NCBI GenBank assembly: GCA_027943335.1
Contig: BSBK01007847.1
Location: forward strand, 126,501 to 190,500
Direction: 5' to 3'
DNA from: Chamaecyparis obtusa
Taxonomy: Eukaryota > Streptophyta > Pinopsida > Cupressales > Cupressaceae
DNA length: 64,000 nucleotides
The notes under the pieces: generated by a model
Database searches by the model: none
The model's input: the letters and a program-made list of their open reading frames with translations, nothing else
Told to the model about the DNA's origin: nothing
Translations under genes and position numbers: made by a program
In this document: in pieces, positions 51,522 through 63,978 of the stretch
Layout of the letters: every line of letters begins with the position of its first letter
Numbering within the stretch: position 1 is the first letter of the stretch

Positions 51522-53158
51522 TGCCCATTTCTGTTTGGGGGCATCCTTTGTACATACTTATTGATCCTGAAAAAATTCCAAAAAAATTCATATATGATGC
51601 TGAAAAAATCCTAAAAGCATAAAAAGTCCTGAAAAAATACAAAAAAATCAAAACATGCAAAAAATTCAAAAAAACATAGAAAAAGTGCCTTGGTGAAAAC
51701 CTGGAAACAAGCACCTTGGTAGCAAAAAAAAGAAAACAAATCAAAAAATTAAAATTAAAAAATCAAAAAATCTCTAAGTGGTGAAAACCTGGAAACATGC
51801 GCTACTTGAGGCCTTTGCACCCTTGTCTTTTAGCATGCGCTCTCGGCACTGAACCTTTCTCCATCATGCCTTGACCTTATTTGGCGTAGTCTAGAATTGG
51901 TCTTTATCTTTGTCTAGGGGGGATAACTGTTAGCATAGGTCCTTTAGGTGCATTTGTCTCTTGGGGCATTTCACAACAGGTGTCTTTCAACACCACCCTA
52001 AACAGTGTTTTTCAACACTACCCTTGCATCGAGTGTTTCTTAACACTTATCAGATGTCTTACCCTACAATCTAGTATGATGCAATATTGCTCATTTGCAG
52101 ATGCGATACTTAGAGTTTGACTCTATGACCAACACACACGCACTTAAACAATCAACTCGCTTGAGATATGTTGACTTTATTTTTCTTTGTGTGTTGTCTA
52201 TGAGGATTTCTTTGATGAGTGGTCTCTCCCTAAGAAGTTTTCGATGATGCATAGCTAGAAGACTGAGGGTATGAGAACATGTTTTCTTTCTTTATTTGCT
52301 TGTGGGTATATTTCATTGATCTTAACTGTCATGAGCATTTATGCTGGTCCTACTTGACACTAGGGATTGACAAGGTATTATCCTTGACTGTTTTATGCGA
52401 GTGCATGCTTCTAGTTATCCTGACTTTCATGTGTCTTGATACAAGCATAATTTCGCCATATCAAACTTAGGTAATCTCACTGCACTAGTCATCTTGACCT
52501 GCATGTCTTTGGTGCCTAGGTGGGATTCCCACACTTCATCTGATATAGATCATATTCATATACCCATAGTCATACTAGTGTGTATTGTATGATCTTACGA
52601 CGCTACCAATAAAGCTCGATGATGATAATCAGATGTCTATAAGCGTTGTGACCTTGCAAGTCAACCACTTTTATAGTAGCTTGCATTTCTAGGTTCATGT
52701 TAGTTTAGTTTTGCATTTTTGCATATGGAGAGAGCTCTCCTTTTTCATCTTACGTGGACTTGTCAATCGACTGCGCTCACCTTTCCTTTTCTCAATCATG
52801 TCTTTCACTCCTTGTCTTTCACATCATGACTTGTTCCTATCATCACAAGGGGTTAATCATATCATCATATCTATATCAAAAATGTCAATTTCAATAAACA
52901 TGAGTCTACATCATACACATGAGAATCAAACATACATCTATGAGAGAGAACATACATGAGCATATACATAAACATTTTTGAGCAAAATGACAAAATAATG
53001 TATAAACTGATACATCCATCACAAGTGAGATGTAAATACAAGATATATCAAACATCTAGTAATCTCATATATATAATGATGTCATCATATAATATGAGAT
53101 CCCAAAATCTGGATCAATGTCTCAAGATATGTCCAAAATATCTAAACCTAAGCCTAAA
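51522..53158 (+). other. Element C 3' untranslated spacer
   Basis: It begins with A-rich sequence made of repeated AAAAAATC and AAAATTC words, and a repeated GGTGAAAACCTGGAAACA at about 51691 and 51779. The rest has no domain on the plus strand. Confidence 0.5.
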
Positions 53159-54960
53159 CCTAAGACTCGCTGCCACCATCCCAAGGACTTGGTGGTGGAG
53201 GAGGTGGTGCCACATCTGGTACCACATCCGATCTACCCACTACTGCTGAGTAGGAAGGAGCCCTCTGACCCACTGGTACTACTTGTATGTAGAGACCATG
53301 GTAATATGCGGCTCGCACTGCCTCTCTATCTCTCTGCAAGGGCAACCTGTAGGGCTCTCTCTCGTCGCTCTGTCTCTGCCCACTGATCAGTGAGCTCCTG
53401 CTCTCTAACTGCTATGGTGATCCTGAGCTACTGTATCTCTACCTCCAGAGCTTGTATCTGGGCTCTCAGATCCTCTCCTCCTGCAGGTGGGTCCTACCTG
53501 GCCTCTGCCTGTCGGCGGGCTGGTCTCGCCTCATCCTCCAAAGTAGTTGATCTTTGTCCCCGTGACCATTTCTAGCCACCTAATCTAGATCCCTCCCCTC
53601 TCTCCATCCCTCTCCCTCTCTCTCTCCCTCCATCTCCACCGTCTCCTCCATCACCCCCGTCATCCCCCTCACTCCCCTGTGCCACTGGTGTCTGTGCATT
53701 TGGGACTGTAAATCTAGGAAATGGAGTCCTGCACCTCTCTGCCTTGTACACTGCATCTGCACCTGCATCTACCATGTCTGGTAGGTACTCCCATGGATCC
53801 TGGCATATAGCGGCTATATCCTGTACTGCCTGCTGGTAGTCTAGCATTGGCAGCCAACCCTATCCATCCTCATCTCAGAATCATGCATGTGTCGTGGTCT
53901 CTATGGACACCCTCTGCTGGCGTCTGAACTGCCTCCAGACTCACGTAATCACAAATCTCTCCATAATGTCTGGGTGATGACCTACTAGTGGCCAACTACA
54001 CAGCATGTAATCCAACTCCCAACTGTCACCCCACTACTCACATGACATGTACGGTCTCCATGTGAATGAGGAAAGCTCATCCAGTACCCTGTGATAGTAA
54101 GAAACATCCCCGCTATGTGTATGTGGGATGAACCCTGTATACCTGTATATATAAGGATACCTATGCTCCCTAGGTTGTACTCATGGACGCACTGCTGCAA
54201 TATGCTCCCACGCCCATATCTGAGCGAGTATAGCCCCACACGCCCAAGTCCTAACATCTCTATAGATGATCTCGTGCAGCTCGTAGTACATATCGGCTAA
54301 GATAGTCAAGCCCCATGCCATCTGTCGTGGCCATGCCACCAAGTCTACTAGTAATCTCCCCCATCCCAGTGGGAAGCCCTTCTGACTCCTGTCAGGGATA
54401 AGGGCCTGTCTAATAAACAATGCCACAATACATGGCATTGGGAAGTCTCTGCCAAAGTCATCCATCAACCTATCCCAGCTGACGTGCCGATCTAGGATGG
54501 TGACATCCTAGAACATCCCCTGGATAATCTGTCAACCTGCCATCGCATCCTGATCATAGTATACCTGTGCCAAGAAACAATCATGTCAGTTTCTATCATA
54601 TGGAAACTTTACAATTATGCTTATCTATAAACATGATTATACTTACAAGCTCTCCATGGCACGGAACCCGTAGGATCTGATAGACATCCTCTAATGTGAT
54701 AGATGCCTCTCTTGTCGACAGATGAAAGGTGTTGTGCTCACGCGGCAAGAGCAGTCAACAATCAATGATTGGCTCGGATGTGAGGAAACTGCAGTAGATA
54801 GTGGAATCCCATAGCTCTGATATCGGCCTTGCCCGGATCATCCAGATCTCAAACAAACCACAATCCTATCACATGGGGCGCTCTAATCTGGAGCATAGGG
54901 AAGACCTCCTATACGTCATGAAACCATACCAGATGTTAGAACATATCATGAAGGATGTAT
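53159..54960 (-). pseudogene. antisense plant-mobile-domain gene within element C
   Basis: Minus-strand coding remnant, opposite to gag-pol. From 54960 downward: LQIRAPHVIGLWF (one frameshift), EIWMIRARPISELWDS and LLLPREHNTFHLSTREASITLEDVYQILRV. This last matches the plant mobile domain signature (W/R-P-E-x-x-T-F-H-L...T-L-E-D-V). An 82-nt intron follows (54646-54565, donor CTT|GTAAGT, acceptor GCACAG|GTATAC), after which the frame continues VYYDQDAMAG, RLLVDLVAWPRQMAWGL and YYELHEIIYRDVRTWACG. Next are a Gly/Asp-rich linker (GDDGGDGGDGG) and a C-terminal coiled coil (ALEVEIQ, LTDQWAETERRERALQVALAER). Several stops and two frameshifts make it a pseudogene. Similar domains occur in MAIN/MAIL1-type host proteins and in transposons. 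Tat elements are known to carry additional, sometimes antisense ORFs. Confidence 0.7.
54565..54646 (-). other. intron of the antisense gene (82 nt)
   Basis: The donor GTAAGT at 54646 and the acceptor TTGGCACAG ending at 54565 join two frames into one continuous plant-mobile-domain reading. The intron is AT-rich (TATAATCATG...), as usual in plants. Confidence 0.65.
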
Positions 54961-56184
54961 AATATTAGTACAAAGTATGTTAAAATCAAACATTGTCAGG
55001 ACCCATGTCATTTTGGCTCAAAAATGTTAAAACATGTCAAAATTTTATCCTAGGTGACACTATTTTTTTACTAAGTGTTGCGTGACACTTTCTCTTAAGC
55101 AGTGCGACATTCTTTGTTTGGGTGACACTTCGCATAGTGGTGTGCGACATTTCATCCAGTGTCATGCGACACTGGTTTCCATGTTCGCGCGACACTATTT
55201 TGACCCACGAAGTGTCGCATGACATTTCCCTTCAAAAGGTGCGACACTTGTAAAGTGTCACGCGACTTGTCGCCCTAGTCTAAAATTCAAAAATTTAAAA
55301 AATTTTAAGAACATGTTTAAATGTATTAAATGCCATAAATGACTCAACAAACGCGAGTTTTCTAAAAATGTACTGGGGCAAGATAGTGTGGTGGCCAGTT
55401 GTGCAATCGAGCATGCTCGAATTGATGTCTGTGGACGGGAACTCCTGCTTGCTGGGCCATCTTCTCTCTCTTAGCTCTTAAGATTATCAAATCACTAAAC
55501 GACAAATGATTTTGAAAATGAAACTTTTTTCCCCTTTTATAAAATTTTGACTTTTTTTGACCAATTTTCAAAACACCTCAAAATTGCATGAAAATTGCAC
55601 CCCTACCTAATTTCGACGTCCTGGATCCATTTTCGAACTCAAAATTGAAATCTGAGGTCATCTTGATAGTCAAAATCGCATTTCAAAATTTTTTCCCTGT
55701 TTTGTGCAGTTGACTGACCTTTTGAGGCATAATTCTTCGATCTTTGATGGAATTTCTTGCTTTCCATGTCTCTCAATTTTCTAGTCTTTCATTCACCCTA
55801 CTTCTTTTCTAATTCATCACTGGGGCATGTTTCATTGCCTAATGGTTATCCTGTTATCATTTATCTTTGATTATGATTTCATTTCGATTTGATCATTTTT
55901 TTATCGATTTGCTATCTCTCCTCTACCTGATTTCGATTTCAATTCCGAGGGTTCAGTATCTATGGGGTTCTCATCCCCGATTCCTTGATTTTCCTAATTC
56001 AGACATCTTTTGTGAGCTTTTGCTAAAATTTGAGATTCTTATCTCTTACTTTGAATGTGATCCCGAATCGACCTCATGTTCAAAGACCTTTGTTTATGTT
56101 TTGTCTGGATGTGATCCCAAATCAATCTCACATTGCAACTTCATTCTTTGACTACATGTGTTCCCAGATCGATCACACATTAGT
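54961..56184 (+). other. Element C 3' region upstream of the polypurine tract
   Basis: No plus-strand gene. It holds the inverted GCGACAC module (55051-55275), which is also the likely 5' flank of the antisense gene. The final 600 bp are T-rich with repeated GATTTC and TTTCGAT words. Confidence 0.5.
55051..55275 (-). repeat. GTGTCGC-rich module, inverted copy
   Basis: Its reverse complement aligns collinearly with 42911-43100, for example GCGAAGTGTCACCC against GCGAAGTGTCACCT, and TGTCGCACCTTTTGAAG against TGTCGCTCCTTTTGATG. On the minus strand it lies just upstream of the antisense gene. Confidence 0.7.
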
Positions 56185-56198
56185 CAAAGAGGGGCAAA
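56185..56198 (+). other. Element C polypurine tract
   Basis: CAAAGAGGGGCAAA directly precedes the 3' LTR start TGTATGCACCC. Confidence 0.85.
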
Positions 56199-57203
56199 TG
56201 TATGCACCCAAAAATGGTTGCCTAGACTTTGGGCCCCATTTATTCGATTTATTTATCTCTAAATCAATTTTATCAATAATCAACATTTTATCAATTATAT
56301 CAATTTCCTTGATCAAATCCTATTTCATCATTTTCAATTATTCCTTGGGCTAACTATTTTATCCTAAAGTATTTATTTATTTAAAAGAAATATTTCCTCC
56401 CCTTTTAATAAATAAAAAGCCCCCACTTTTCCTCTTATCCTAAGTTGCACAAATAAAGCATCATTCTTATTTTATGAAAAGAGAAAAAGTATTTTTTGTC
56501 TTATATGGACACTAAAGTCAACTCTTATTTTTCTATTGGAGGATATTTGTGCACAAGGATCAAGCTTCCATTTTTCTCCACCGTTGATTAAGTCTTTTGC
56601 CTCTTAATCTCAATGGTCCATTCCTTTTCATTTCTTATAAAAGGAGAGCTCTCTTCCTCATTTGGATATCCATCTCTTTCATGCTAATGTTATGCTGCAG
56701 GTTTTCTAGGTCATTTGGAGCTTTCTTTGAAGACATTCTACATCCAAGCTTTGAAGACTTGCTTTCATTGTTGCATTACATTCTAGTTGCATATTTTATT
56801 TATTAGTTGCATTGTCATGGCATATTAGCTTAGATTTCTTTTTATAGATTAGCTTCACATAGCTTAATTAGGAGAATTGTAATCCATTGCTATTTCATTT
56901 CATAGTTGCATTGTACTTTTATTTTGATAAATTAATCTTGCATATTCATATTAGTTTGCATTTCATTGCATACCTTGATTCCATTTGGGGATATCGGCAT
57001 TGTTTCCCTTGTCCTCATTGTGAATCTCTCATTGTGTGGTTGACTAGTAAGGTCGCTAGTTTCATAGTTCTAGCTGAGAGCAAATCTATCAAGTTCCTTG
57101 CAACTCCATGCATAGAGAGCTATGAGTCACTTTGTGAGGCCTCATTGTTGAGCAACCTTACCTGTAATGATTCATAGGAGTGTGGTCATATTTCTACCAT
57201 ACA
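56199..57203 (+). repeat. Element C 3' LTR (1005 bp)
   Basis: TGTATG...CATACA, with 6-bp perfect inverted ends, followed by GTACT. The first 982 bp pair with 40923-41904. The last 23 bp (TGTGGTCATATTTCTACC...) have no counterpart in the 5' LTR. TATA box near 56635. Confidence 0.92.
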
Positions 57204-57208
57204 GTACT
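57204..57208. repeat. Element C target site duplication, right (GTACT)
   Basis: Exact copy of 40918-40922. Beyond it the leader of element D resumes. Confidence 0.85.
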
Positions 57209-57304
57209 TACTATAGAGGAAACAATGTTCTAAGATTCCCAACATAGTTGGGTGGTGACTCAAAGAATCTCTGCAACAGTGCTGGTCAGAAAATCATTTT
57301 TAAG

Positions 57305-60300
57305 ATGAGTTTTAGAGGTACTAGGTCCCAGAGGAAAGACCATACAGAAGATAGACTGGAAGAAGGGCTTCCAACTACTTCTAGGCCTAGTCAGACAAGG
57401 AAGGGAAGGAAAAATAAGGACATGTCTCATACATGGAGACAAAAAGAAGATACAAGACAAGAGAATCCAATCCAGCCTAGTCCAGAAGGAAATGCATAAG
57501 AATATGAAGAGGCTGTTGATTTGGGGTTAAACTAGTATGAGGATGAGCTCCAAGTGGGGGATGTTGAATCTGATAAAACTCTCCCAAAATCTGAAGATAT
57601 CTTTGAAGAAGTCAATGAGTTGGAGAGAAAAATCTAAGAACAAATTGCTATTAGACAACAAAGAGAAAAAGAAAAAGAAGATAAAGTAAGACATGCTATG
57701 ATAAGAGCTGAGCAGTTAAAGAGGTGGTTACTAGATTTGGAAGCAATAAATTATGTTCCAGAGCCTGAAAAAATAATAGAACAAACAATTATCCAGGAGG
57801 TATGTGAGATGAGAAAACCCAGGGATAAGGGTAAACAAAGAGTTGTTGGAGTTACAATTAATGAACATGTTAATGATAAGGATCCCTTAGATAAGGAGTT
57901 GAGGTTAGATGCTGATCTTGAGAAGGCCAGAAGAGAGAAAGAAATATGGGCTAAAGAACTTGAGAAAGAAGAATTGGAAGCTATTGCTGCAGAAATGAAA
58001 AAGATTGAGTTTCTTAGACAATCTTCAAGACCTCCAAATGTTGTTGCTTCTTCTTTGGGACAAGGTGGGAATCATGGAAACGTTGCAACACAAGCAACAA
58101 ATATCCCACCACCGGGTGCTGCTAAAGTTTCTACTACCTCAAACACAAAGGCATCTACATCTCAAGGTGCTGGCCCACCTCAAGGAGGACCTGTTCATGA
58201 AAGGTACAAATAACTTCTCTTCTATGGTATTCCTGGTTATCCTAATGTAATTCCTTATGAAATTAGAGAAAAGCTCCCTAAATTTACTGAAAATAATTCA
58301 CATGTGAGGAACATCTAAAGAAATTATTGATGTAATAGATGATTATAATATTGAACCTGATGATGTGATAATGAAATTATTTGTACAATCTCTAACTGAG
58401 GATGCTAGGGATTGGTTCAGAGGTCTACCACATGCTAGTATAGGATCTTGGAATGAATTTAGAAATTTTTTTAAGGAACATTATGGTGATAAAACAAATG
58501 AGGGGTTCATGCTGAATGAGTTCAATAATATAAAGAAAAATTAGAATGAGGATGTTCTTGAATTCAATATAAGATTCCAAAAAGCTATGCATAAGCTCTT
58601 GCAGGCTATCAGATTAGATGATAGGGTATGTCTTGTGACATATTTGAATGCTTTTGATGCTAAAATGGGATACCTCTTGAGGGATAATAACCCTAGGAAT
58701 CTTGGGGAGGCTTATAAGTTATCCAATAACATAGAAAGTAACAGAAGAATATCAAGAAAGTTGGGGAGAAGAGAGGATTGGAAGCCTCAAATGCCAAACA
58801 AGAGGGAGCCAAGAAGATCTGCAAACTTAAATACTAAGGAGGATGATAGTTTGAAGAAAATTCTAAATGCTTTGGAGGATTTAAAGCCGGGTGAAAAAAG
58901 AAATAATAGGGCTGCAATTAATGACAAGCCAACTTTTAGCAACTTTAGCAGGCAGCCAAGAATGCAAAATTACCTTTATAATACTCAATGGAAGGATGGA
59001 AAGCCCATTGTTCCAGTTAAAAGGGATAAACTTGATGAAAGGACCCCAAATCCTTTGCAAAGGAGTTCAGTCAATATGAATGATGATATCCCATGGTGTA
59101 TTTCTTGTCAATCTCCACATAGTCTTGAGTACTGTGTTATTGCCCTAAACATGTCTAAAAAAAAAGAACAAAATGAGCAATATGATGAAAATGGTTGTGT
59201 AATGACTTCTTCGCATGTTTGGGATGAGATTGATAAGTAGGAAAATTGGAAATGAAAATGGTAAACAAGGTAGCATGTTTATCAAAAAATCAGAAAAGGG
59301 CACACAACTTTCTCAGGAAAAGGAAAAATTGTTGATGTTGTCAGCAAAGTTAAAATAAAGAAGAAGGTTGGACTAGTTGGGCCTACTATGATGCATAAAG
59401 GTAAGGCAAAAACATCAGAGGTAGTTGTTCCCCCACCCCAAAAGGGAACTAAGTCTCAACACAAAGATCAACCTAACTTGACTATCCAAGTGGAGAGTAG
59501 AGATGTCTCTGCTATAAAGAAGGACATGGATGATCATAAATATGTTCCTATTGATATGAGCAACTTACTTTCATAGATCACTGTCAAGGTTCCACTTTTG
59601 GAAATGATGAGAATAGGAGAACATAAGGTGATATCCTTGAATTGGATAAATGGTGTCACTCCCACAAGTGCCCAGGGGATGGATAAAAGTGATAAACATG
59701 TAGCTTCTTTGGATGACACACTTGATAGTAAAGGTAAATAAATTATTTCTAAGATTTCACAAATATATTTGGATGAAAATGTTGTTAATACTACATCAGG
59801 AATAGTTGATCCTTTCTTTCTATCTCTGATAATAAATGGCAAGTTGTTGAAGAATTGCATGATTGATTTTGGGGCATCAAATATTGTCATGCCTGTAGAG
59901 ATTATGAAGTCAATGGCACTGAAGGTTGATACACCTCATGGAAGGTGTCAGGCTATGGATTCAAGAGAAGTGCCAATTATTGGTACCATAAAGGCTTTAC
60001 CTTATAGGTTAGTAGCATATTGAGATAAACAGTTAACTATGAGTGTCCTGGTGGTTGATATCCCTCCTCAATATGGGATGTTGCTATCTAGAAGATAGAG
60101 TGCTTCTATGGGAGGAAGTATCCAGTCTGACATGTCATTTTCTACATTTTGCATTGAAGGTGAAAGTGTGAAGGTGTCAAGGGAAACTAGAACCCCTTAT
60201 ATGATTAAGGAAAATGAAGAGGATAGTATGAATTGTTTTGTGGACACTGATATTCGTTCTTTCCAAGTTCAGGAGAAAGAAATGCAAGGAAAGGTCAAGT

Positions 60301-63300
60301 CAATATTTTTAACTAAAGATGAAAATAACATGGTATACGGTGATGATCTCTGGACTTTATATTTTGATGGAGCAAGTTCAAAAGAAGGTGCTGGAGAAGG
60401 AGTGTTGTTAATATCTCCAAGTGGTAAAACTTTTAAGTTTTCTTTTACTCTCATGTTTTCTTGCACAAATAATGTTGCAGAGTATGAAGCCTTGTTAATT
60501 GGTTTAAGATTAGCATCAAGACATGGGATAAAGTACCTTAGGGTGACTGGTGATTCTAAGTTAATAATCTCTCATATTATATCAAGATATGCATCAAAGA
60601 ATCAAAGGCTAAAAAAATACCGAAATGTTGTTTGGGATGAGATTAAAAATTTCAATGCATTTGGTATTGATTGGATGGATAGGAGCCAAAATAGGATGGT
60701 TGGTTTATTAGAAAATATATCCTTAAGGCCAAAGGATGTCACTTTTGCTGAGATATCCAAAATTGAAGTTCAGTCTAGGCCTTCTATCCCAGACAATGTT
60801 GAAAAATGGCAAGTATTTTCTGATGACCAAGACATACTGAGATTCTTGCAATGCGAGTCCCATTTAGGTAATAAGGAAATGAATTTCAATACTTATGTTG
60901 ACACCAATAATGGAAAAGAGACTGTCTTTGGAAAGGAGGTCTTGTAGTTAAAGTCTAATAGGGTTCCTAGGGGACTGGTTGCTCTTGAGAGGGCATTTGA
61001 TAATAAAGACAAGGTTTTTTCTACTAGAATCACTGACAAGCTAAATGATTTGGAGGAAATCAATTTAGGAACAAGTCCGGTACCAAAAAATGTTTATATT
61101 GGTAGGAGATTGTCTCCAAAGGTCAGAAAGACATTAATTGATCTTCTCAGAAAATTCAGACATATTTTTGCATGGTCTAATGATGATTTGAAAGCTTACA
61201 GAGAAGATTTGTTCCAACATAAGATTCCATTGAAGGAAGGCACTAAACCATTTAGACAGAAATTAAGGCCTGTGAATCCCACGCTAGCACCAAAAATGCA
61301 AGATGAACTCAAAAGGATGATAGATGTCAGGATCATCAAACCTATTAGACATTCTACTTGGGTGTCAAATTTAGTTTCTATACGAAAGAATAATGGTGGC
61401 ATTAGGCTTTGTGTTGACTTCATGAACTTAAATATAAATTCCTTAAAGGATAATTATGGTTTGCCCAATATGGAGAACATGCTACAAAAAGTCACTAGAT
61501 CAGAGTTGATGTCCATGATGGATGGTTTCTCTGGATATAATCAAGTTATGGTCAAGGAGTTAGAGCAATTTAAAATTGCATTCACTACCCCATGGGGAAC
61601 ATATGTTTATGTTAGGGTGCCTTTTGGTCTAACAAATGCTGGTGCTTCTTTCCAGAGAGCCATGCATGTGGCCTTTGCATATTTATAAATAAATTTTTGG
61701 TTATGTATCAAGATTATCTCACATCATATCCAGCTAAGGAAAGTCAGCATTGTGATTATCTTGAGAAACATTTTATCAGAGCTTTGGATTATGGGGTTTC
61801 TTTGAATCCAAAAAAGTGTGCTTTTGGTGTTGTAGAAGGTAAGCTCTTAGGACATATTGTTTCTAAAGATGGAGTGGGAATTGACCTTGAGAGGGTTATG
61901 GCTATAGATAAGCTTTCCCCACCTAAGAATGTTAAAGGTATTCAATCCTTTTTTGGACAGGTGAACTTTTTAAGGAGATTTGTTACAAATTTTGCAGAAA
62001 TCAATATCCCCATCTCCAAAATGTTGAAAAAAGGAGCAAAGGTTGAGTGGAATGAAGAGGTAAATGAGTCTTTCAAAAATATTAAACAAGCCATCAAATA
62101 TGCCCCTGTTTTAAGGACACCTGACTATGATAAGCCCATGGAGATATTTTCTTTTGCCTCTTGTCATATTGTTGCAAAAGAATGCAGATGGATATGAGCA
62201 ACCCATATCATTTTTCAGCAAATCCTTACAAGCAACTGAATTGAAATATGATATTACTGAGAAATAGGAATATGCCCTGGTCAAGGCTATCAAGGCTTTC
62301 AAATGTTACCTTGTGGGAGCAACAGTGGTTGCATATGTGCCTAGTGCTACAGTTAATGATATATTGGTGCAACAAGAAGCTTCAGGGAGGAGATGTAGAT
62401 GGATCAACAGGATCCAAGAATTTAACATTGATATCTAGGTTACAAAATTGGTAAGAGGCCTAGGTCTTGCAAAATTGATGGCCCAAAGTAACTTAGTTGC
62501 CAATCATGTAAACATGCTAGAGGAAGAACAAAGTCCATATATTTGTGATATGGATTGTTGTGATTGGTACAAGGATGTTATTGGTTACTTGTGGAGGTTG
62601 ACCCTTCCCCCTGATATGGATGAAAATAAAAAGAGGATTGTCAAGTTGCAGGCTGTTAGATATGCTATTGTAGGTGGTAAGTTATGGTGAAGGAGCAATG
62701 AAGGAGTGTTGCTCAAATGCTTAGACCAGGATAGGTCTAGGACCTTGTTAGAAGAAATGCATAGTGGTGTTTGTGGAGGTCATTACATGGAAAAAACTAC
62801 AACCCATAAGATTCTCAAATCTAGATTCTAGTGGCCTACAGTTTTTAAGAATGCTCATTAGTTTGTAAGAAAATGTGATGCATGTCAAAGATTTGTTGGT
62901 AAATTGAAGTTTAATGGAAATCTACCTCTCAAACCCATTGCAGTTCAGGCCCCCTTTTAGAAATGGGGCATAGATTTTATTGGAGAAATTCCAAACAAAT
63001 CTAGTGGTGGACATTCTTAGATACTGGTAGCAACAGACTACTTTACTAAGTGGGTTGAAGCCATCCCCACTAGAAGAACTACTAGTAAAGTTGTAATGGA
63101 TTTTGTAATGCAAAATATTCTAACCAGATTTGGTTGTCCAAAAACCTTGGTGGTTAATAATGCAATGTGTTTTAGATCAGAGGATTTTGCTAATTTCTAT
63201 CAGGAATTTGGTATAAAGGTATCATACTCATCCCCCTATCATCCACAAGGCAATGGCCAGGCTGAGTCCAATAACAACAATCTGATTAAGATTCTAAGGA

Positions 63301-63821
63301 GAGTACTGGATAAAAATAAGAAAGCTTGGGTCTCAAAGTTACAATTGGCCTTATGGGCTGACAGGGTGACTGTAAAGAAAGCTATAGGGTGTGCCCCTTT
63401 TGATCTAGTCTATGGGATAAATGCTAGATTGCCCAAAAATAACTTACTATAGATATACCTATTTATTTAAAAATATGATGATGAATTAGAGGATGAAATG
63501 ATAATAAGGTTGAATGACCTGATACAGTTCAATGAGGCAAGAAGTGAAGCACATGACAGAAATATGAAGGTTCAAGCACAATGCAAGGTTTTGTGTGACA
63601 AGAGAGCTACTCATAGAAGTTTTGAGAGTGGTGATCTTGTTCTGGTGTGCAATGCAAGGTTGGAAGATAAAGGTAAGCATGGGAAATTTGACCCAATCTG
63701 GTTGGGCCCTTATCTTATTGAAGAAAAATGGGGGACATCTTCTTATATCTTGAAGGATTTAACTGGAGGTACTTTGGAATTGCCTATTCATGGGCATTTC
63801 CTAAATTTTTACTTCTCTTGA
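57305..63821 (+). pseudogene. Element D gag-pol polyprotein with upstream second RNase H
   Basis: It starts at the ATG at 57305 (MSFRGTRSQRK). Gag has a charged coiled coil (57700-58020), core SLTEDARDWFRGLP (about 58400) and a CX2CX3HX4C motif (CISCQSPHSLEYC, about 59097). Protease has CMIDFGASNIVM (about 59860). Next comes an archaeal-type RNase H (about 60345-60740), before RT. RT (61050-62000) has VDFMNLN and DGFSGYNQV, with YQDY near 61705 where YxDD is expected. Gypsy-type RNase H follows (about 62100-62450) and then integrase (62690-63700), with WGIDFIGE, VVNNAMCF (Asn where the second catalytic Asp is expected) and GQAESN. Frameshifts lie near 58302, 61688 and 62165, with many stops. 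The frame ends at TGA 63821. It is more decayed than A, B or C. Confidence 0.85.
60345..60740 (+). other. archaeal-type RNase H domain between protease and RT of element D
   Basis: LWTLYFDGASSKEGAG, NNVAEYEALLIGLRLA and VTGDSKLIISHI give the first D, the E and the second D. The last acidic position, usually N..AD.LA, reads NRMVGLLENI and may have decayed. A linker of about 300 nt leads into RT. The standard gypsy RNase H is present downstream of RT, so this is an additional domain, not a displaced single one. Confidence 0.8.
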
Positions 63822-63978
63822 AGTATCTTTTCCATGAACAATAGTTTAGGGTTCCCATGTACATTTTGTGTATAGTGTGTTTGTTTCTGGTCTGTGTTTT
63901 TGTGGGTGGCCTGCTTCCCCTAGAGTTTCTAAATCCTTTTCATGCCTGCAAGAGGCATGCATCCCCAATCAGAGCCAC
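63822..63978 (+). other. Element D 3' untranslated region
   Basis: Short spacer between integrase and the 3' LTR. No clear polypurine tract is seen; the bases before the LTR read CCCCAATCAGAGCCAC. Confidence 0.5.

Larger units (their letters stand above)
40923..57203 (+). mobile_element. Element C: Tat-lineage LTR retrotransposon nested in D
   Basis: 16.3 kb bounded by GTACT duplications, with LTR ends TGTATG...CATACA. The order is LTR, long leader, gag-pol in one frame (43593-51521), a 4.7-kb 3' region with an antisense gene, polypurine tract, LTR. Two RNase H domains in the RT-gRH-aRH-integrase order define the Tat lineage. It splits the leader of element D, so it is the younger insertion. 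The 5' LTR lacks the last 23 bp seen in the 3' LTR, and no primer site follows it. Confidence 0.9.

Noticed and set aside
53117..53575. Plus-strand open frames of 60-90 codons in element C
   Set aside because: They are mirror frames of the antisense gene's coiled-coil region.
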